Shown: in pieces, positions 18,259 to 21,255 of the stretch | How the letters are laid out: every line of letters begins with the position of its first letter | Numbering within the stretch: the stretch's first letter is position 1 | Assembly (NCBI GenBank): GCA_034698045.1 | Contig: JAQGAU010001127.1 | Coordinates: 1 to 21,255 of the forward strand | DNA from: Paramacrobiotus richtersi | Taxonomy: Eukaryota > Tardigrada > Eutardigrada > Parachela > Macrobiotidae | DNA: 21,255 nucleotides | Direction: 5' to 3' | Made by a program: the position numbers and the translations under genes | Notes under the pieces: generated by a model | What the model was told of the DNA's origin: nothing | Database searches by the model: none | The model's input: only the letters and a program-made list of their open reading frames with translations

Positions 18259-19828
18259 ATGTGGTTTATGCATTGTTAGTCCAACCTACGCCTCCCCCAA
18301 CTAGATGTGCGACAACATCACGCTTTAAAGTCACTCGTTTTACGTACGATGTTTCTTTCCATTGAACCAAATCCAGTACGCCGACGTGAAGAAATAGTTC
18401 GCTTACCTAGTCAGTAGTCGCCTTAATCAGACTGGGAACGTCGCTTATCTGTCGTTCTGCAACATAAGCAAATTATGGAAGTATTTAAGACAGCTGTGCT
18501 AACAAAAAAAGAAGAGGCACTGAGCAACTGAAATGTGACCTCATAAGTAGCATTCGAGCACTTCGCATGGTGTACTGGAATATGTTATACACCGTTAAAT
18601 TATCCGGTGTAGACGCAACATACTTTTACAGTAATGAATTAGATTTCGGAGATTTTTTTATACCGAGTGTTCAGATATAGATGAAAAAAAAACCTGCTAA
18701 ACAAAACTCAGAAATCAAAACAATCACTCTTGCGCGGCTGCCCCTTCTGACCGCTGATATGCAGCAAATTTTGACTTTTATAGTGATAGTGCGTTTTCTC
18801 ATGCAGAGTACAAAATGTATCATACCAGCCTTTGCAGTAATAGAAATTGCTGAGCACGTGAGTAAAATGTTTTGTCGAAATCTGCCAACGCCGACGCAGT
18901 ACCACATTATTGTATCAGAATTGCCCTGCCCACAATTCTCATTATTATGAATACAAGGGACACATGTAGCGCGATATGGGTAAGGCTGATTTTGCACGAG
19001 CGAAACAGGGTCATTCTGTTGCAGGGTCCTTGTCCGTGTTATCGAGACACTATTATCTTAATGAAAATCAAGTTTCCTACGGCAGCAGTGGAAACACTGC
19101 TGCAAATAATGGAAGATATACGGTACGTGGTAGAATACCGACAGCATGGGGGTTTTCCTTTCTCCACACATTTCTCGAAATAGCAAAACCCCCAGAAGGG
19201 GCTGATGAAGTGATCGACACGAAATTCGAAAGGACATTCATCGATACTCTAGAATGTTGCTAGTAAAGGTCCGAACAGGCAAATATTCCATGAGGTGAGG
19301 TTCAAGCAAAAGTCACCTGACAATGTATCAGAACAAAACGCCCCGAAAAACACTGTAGATACGTCTTTTCGTCTCGTTAAGAATACGGTACGACGATTGC
19401 TGGTCGCATTTACCGAACACTGCAGTGGCACTAGAAATTATGACACTTGAAATTATGAACATGACACCTGCCGTATTTTACTTCGACCTCGATCGTTAGG
19501 GCGAGCTTTGCTTTAGTTTGTGACTGGTCTGGTTTTACGGTAAGAAAGTCATAAAGTCTTCATGGTCTAAGCCAAGCAAACACTGACATTTACGTATTCG
19601 TGGCGCATACAGATCTGAGAGCTAGAGTAGTTTCGGTCACAATTTTTCTAGTCTATACATAAAGGACAAAGCTAAATATTTTTGATTTCCGGCAAATCAG
19701 TTACAGTTTTCGCTGTCGGCATCAACTATATATATGATGAAGTAACTTACGCGATGATGCCGGAAACTGCAACCGAGGGCAGAATGTGAGCCTGAAAATC
19801 AAAAAGCACGTTCTGACTTCTACCAAAA
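18259..19828. other. Stretch without recognised gene
   Basis: Several overlapping open frames exist on both strands (for example 18681-18950 plus, 18671-18997 minus, 18976-19263 plus). None has a signal peptide, domain or family resemblance I can defend. TGG followed by GTAAGG at 18978-18986 resembles a splice donor but has no convincing exon. A hairpin GCAGCAGTG-GAAA-CACTGCTGC lies at 19082-19103. Confidence 0.3.
19082..19103 (+). repeat. Hairpin with GAAA tetraloop
   Basis: GCAGCAGTG and CACTGCTGC pair perfectly across GAAA, a GNRA-type loop if transcribed. No wider structure or known RNA family is apparent. Confidence 0.6.
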
Positions 19829-19948
19829 TTGGGGATCCGGTGTGTTCGTGCAGCCGCGGGCTTTTTTGGATGGCACAAGCATCGAAACACGGAAATCATC
19901 AAAAATAAAGTTGACAAACGCTGCTCATATTCTGTTCACTGTTGGCAG

Positions 19949-20191
19949 GCATTACCGCCGATACCACGACAAAACCGTTTTAATTTGGAAGACAGGCTGT
20001 TGAACAATATGCTATCGAATCAGAACATGCAGATCCCGTGCGCATTTGACAGAGCGATTGCCTGTAAGAGTCTTAAGCATCAAAGATGTCGCTTATGCGC
20101 GTCACGAGCAGCCGGTAAGTCCCAAGACGAATGCGACATTTTAGCACAGAACAAGGTTTGTGAGGAATTCATTTTCATGACGTTGATCTGA
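19949..20191 (+). CDS. Possible Cys-rich exon of unknown gene
   Basis: The open frame can be entered after CTGTTGGCAG (acceptor-like, AG at 19947-19948) and either ends at a TGA after 20188 or is cut at G|GTAAGT (20114/20115), a strong donor. From 20039 the frame encodes six Cys with spacings of 7, 7, 2, 11 and 8 residues, preceded by an LPPIP segment and a probable helix (NLEDRLLNNML). Such spacing resembles small disulfide-rich secreted domains, but I match no family. There is no nearby in-frame ATG with a signal peptide. The donor is in phase 1 and the nearest downstream acceptors lead quickly to stops, so a complete gene cannot be assembled. Confidence 0.22.
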   Translation, partial: ALPPIPRQNRFNLEDRLLNNMLSNQNMQIPCAFDRAIACKSLKHQRCRLCASRAAGKSQDECDILAQNKVCEEFIFMTLI

Positions 20192-20583
20192 GCTAAAACG
20201 AAACAAGGTTAACGCAGACGGTACTAATCAACCAAGCAGAGCACCATTATAGCACAATGCTATTTTCAGGAAATCGTCGTGCATAAATCAAGAAGCATTC
20301 TTCCGCCTATACCGTACGCGAAATGCAGTCTGCGCAAACCTATGACACTGTGGACAACTGGCACTCTCGAGTTCACAATTGTTCAAAACATGGCAACCGC
20401 TACTGTTCGAGCCGTGCCTGTGGCGCGGGTTGCATCAACCGGTATTAGGCACTCGGCAAAGCTGACATCACTAAAAGGATTTTAGTAAAAGCCACCTGAA
20501 GCATGGATTAATGGATTAACAAATGGATCACTAGGCAGATTCTGGTCGACAATTACCGAAATCAGCGCTTAACTTTACTCATT
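20192..20583. other. Spacer with further Cys-rich frame
   Basis: No gene is assigned. After a good acceptor (CTATTTTCAG, ending at 20271) an open frame runs to a TAG near 20485. In another frame, 20323-20427 gives a short Cys-rich end (NCSKHGNRYCSSRACGAGC) followed by TAG. The phases do not join the donor at 20114 without stops. Confidence 0.2.
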
Positions 20584-20913
20584 TTTATTGTGTTGAAAAT
20601 TGCCCTGTTGGTGACCCAGTTAAAACAGAAGCATTGTTGCGAAAGATTATCTGCGAACAAAAAGATCGATGAGACATATTTTTGCACGTATGGGATTTCA
20701 TTAGAATAAAAAAGGTTTCAAGCGGAAAAGCCATGCTTACTTAGCACTTTTGATGTACAGTGCAAAGAGGAAGAAGGGATTCCCGATGTGTTTTTGTTCG
20801 TTTTCGAGGTCTTGAATTTGTGTCACAGAAAGAACTGACCGAGCGCTTGCACGTTGATTCTGCTTGGCAAATGTGGTGCAAAGAATTAGACTGATACAAA
20901 ACAGATACCGCAT
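20584..20913 (-). CDS. Candidate small secreted peptide gene
   Basis: The coding part is 20741-20913 (minus), starting at the ATG at 20913 with G at -3. It encodes 58 residues. The first 16 (MRYLFCISLILCTTFA) have the charge, hydrophobic core and small residues of a secretory signal peptide. The rest is polar and Cys-free (QIQDLENEQ, then PFFLFALYIK). An acceptor-like TTTCTCGCAG lies 11 bases upstream of the ATG. A GTAAGC donor (20740-20735) and a strong acceptor TTTTTGTTCGCAG (ending at 20651) define a possible 90-base intron. Spliced or unspliced, the protein ends in the same Ser-Ala-Lys-stop. AATAAA follows at 20589-20584. An upstream in-frame extension exists to 21105 but lacks signal-peptide character. 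The family is unknown, and chance cannot be excluded. Confidence 0.35.
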
Positions 20914-21255
20914 TTCAAATAGCTGCGAGAAATAGGACATTAGCGCGTTTCCCGACAACGCTTTGCGAGGTACACAATTGTTATAGCGAATGGGAAGCGG
21001 GGGTGGAGAGAGACGCAAACGCATAACACAATACATCCCGTTACTGTTGGCAAAGGTTGTACACGGGGCATTACAAGAACCAACAAAAGCATTTCCACAA
21101 ATCACCCATACGGTATGTAGAATATGTGCACGGTACGGGAAAATTGGCCCGGGAAATTAACACGTATCAGCGTACAGGCGCAAATAATGCGTAGGCCAAT
21201 GTCCGACCTCTTTGCTGCAGAAATTCACATGATTTTAACGGAAACCGTGTTGTCA
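20914..21255. other. Right edge, no recognised feature
   Basis: Apart from the in-frame extension of the candidate secreted peptide on the minus strand, I see no gene, repeat or structure here. Confidence 0.3.

Noticed and set aside
1-21255. CRISPR arrays, tRNA or rRNA genes, prokaryotic operons
   Set aside because: No regularly spaced identical repeats with unique spacers, no cloverleaf-like segment and no ribosome-binding-site-led gene series were seen. The spliced receptor genes show this is eukaryotic DNA.

Overview
The window looks like animal (metazoan) nuclear DNA. Its recognisable genes are class A (rhodopsin-family) G-protein-coupled receptors split by one short GT-AG intron each. 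They lie in long non-coding spacers with ATG starts in good Kozak contexts, and there are remnants of non-LTR-type retroelements. Nothing suggests bacterial or phage DNA. The phylum cannot be fixed from the sequence. A lineage-specific receptor expansion with short introns would fit a small invertebrate such as a tardigrade, but that is a guess.

Layout: five receptor copies lie head-to-tail, all on the minus strand. From low to high coordinate they are A (907-2080), B (4515-5764, a pseudogene), C (8650-9912), D (11366-12640) and E (14929-16261). In every copy exon 1 holds the N-terminus to TM5 and the start of intracellular loop 3. A phase-1 intron of 88-205 bases follows at the same codon, and exon 2 holds TM6, TM7, helix 8 and a very short tail. 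A, C, D and E are open and predict 361, 372, 374 and 375 residues. B has lost its start codon, has a stop two codons after the next Met, carries a +1 frameshift in exon 1, and has a 4-base duplication that breaks TM7.

The copies were duplicated with their flanks. Related upstream blocks precede A, B, C and D, and related 3' flanks follow B, C, D and E. A lacks the shared 3' flank and E lacks the shared 5' flank, so the array edges or older duplications lie there. Most copies have the aminergic-type Asp at 3.32 and Tyr at 7.43. E has Tyr instead of Asp at 3.32, C has Cys instead of Trp at 4.50, and all copies have Asn-Arg-Leu in place of the DRY motif. This suggests a private receptor family whose ligand pocket is diverging.

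Mobile DNA sits between the genes. A decayed reverse-transcriptase segment (6144-6596, plus strand) lies upstream of B. Upstream of D is a 5'-truncated retroelement-like insertion (13218-13848, minus orientation). It has a 10-base target-site duplication, an A-rich 3' end, an internal 64-base tandem repeat, and a matching empty site in the paralogous flank of gene A. Inverted-repeat structures occur upstream of C (10242-10330) and at 18209-18258.

The right third (16262-21255) has no gene I can name. It holds a possible small secreted-peptide gene on the minus strand (20584-20913) and some Cys-rich open frames with plausible splice sites. These are low-confidence proposals.
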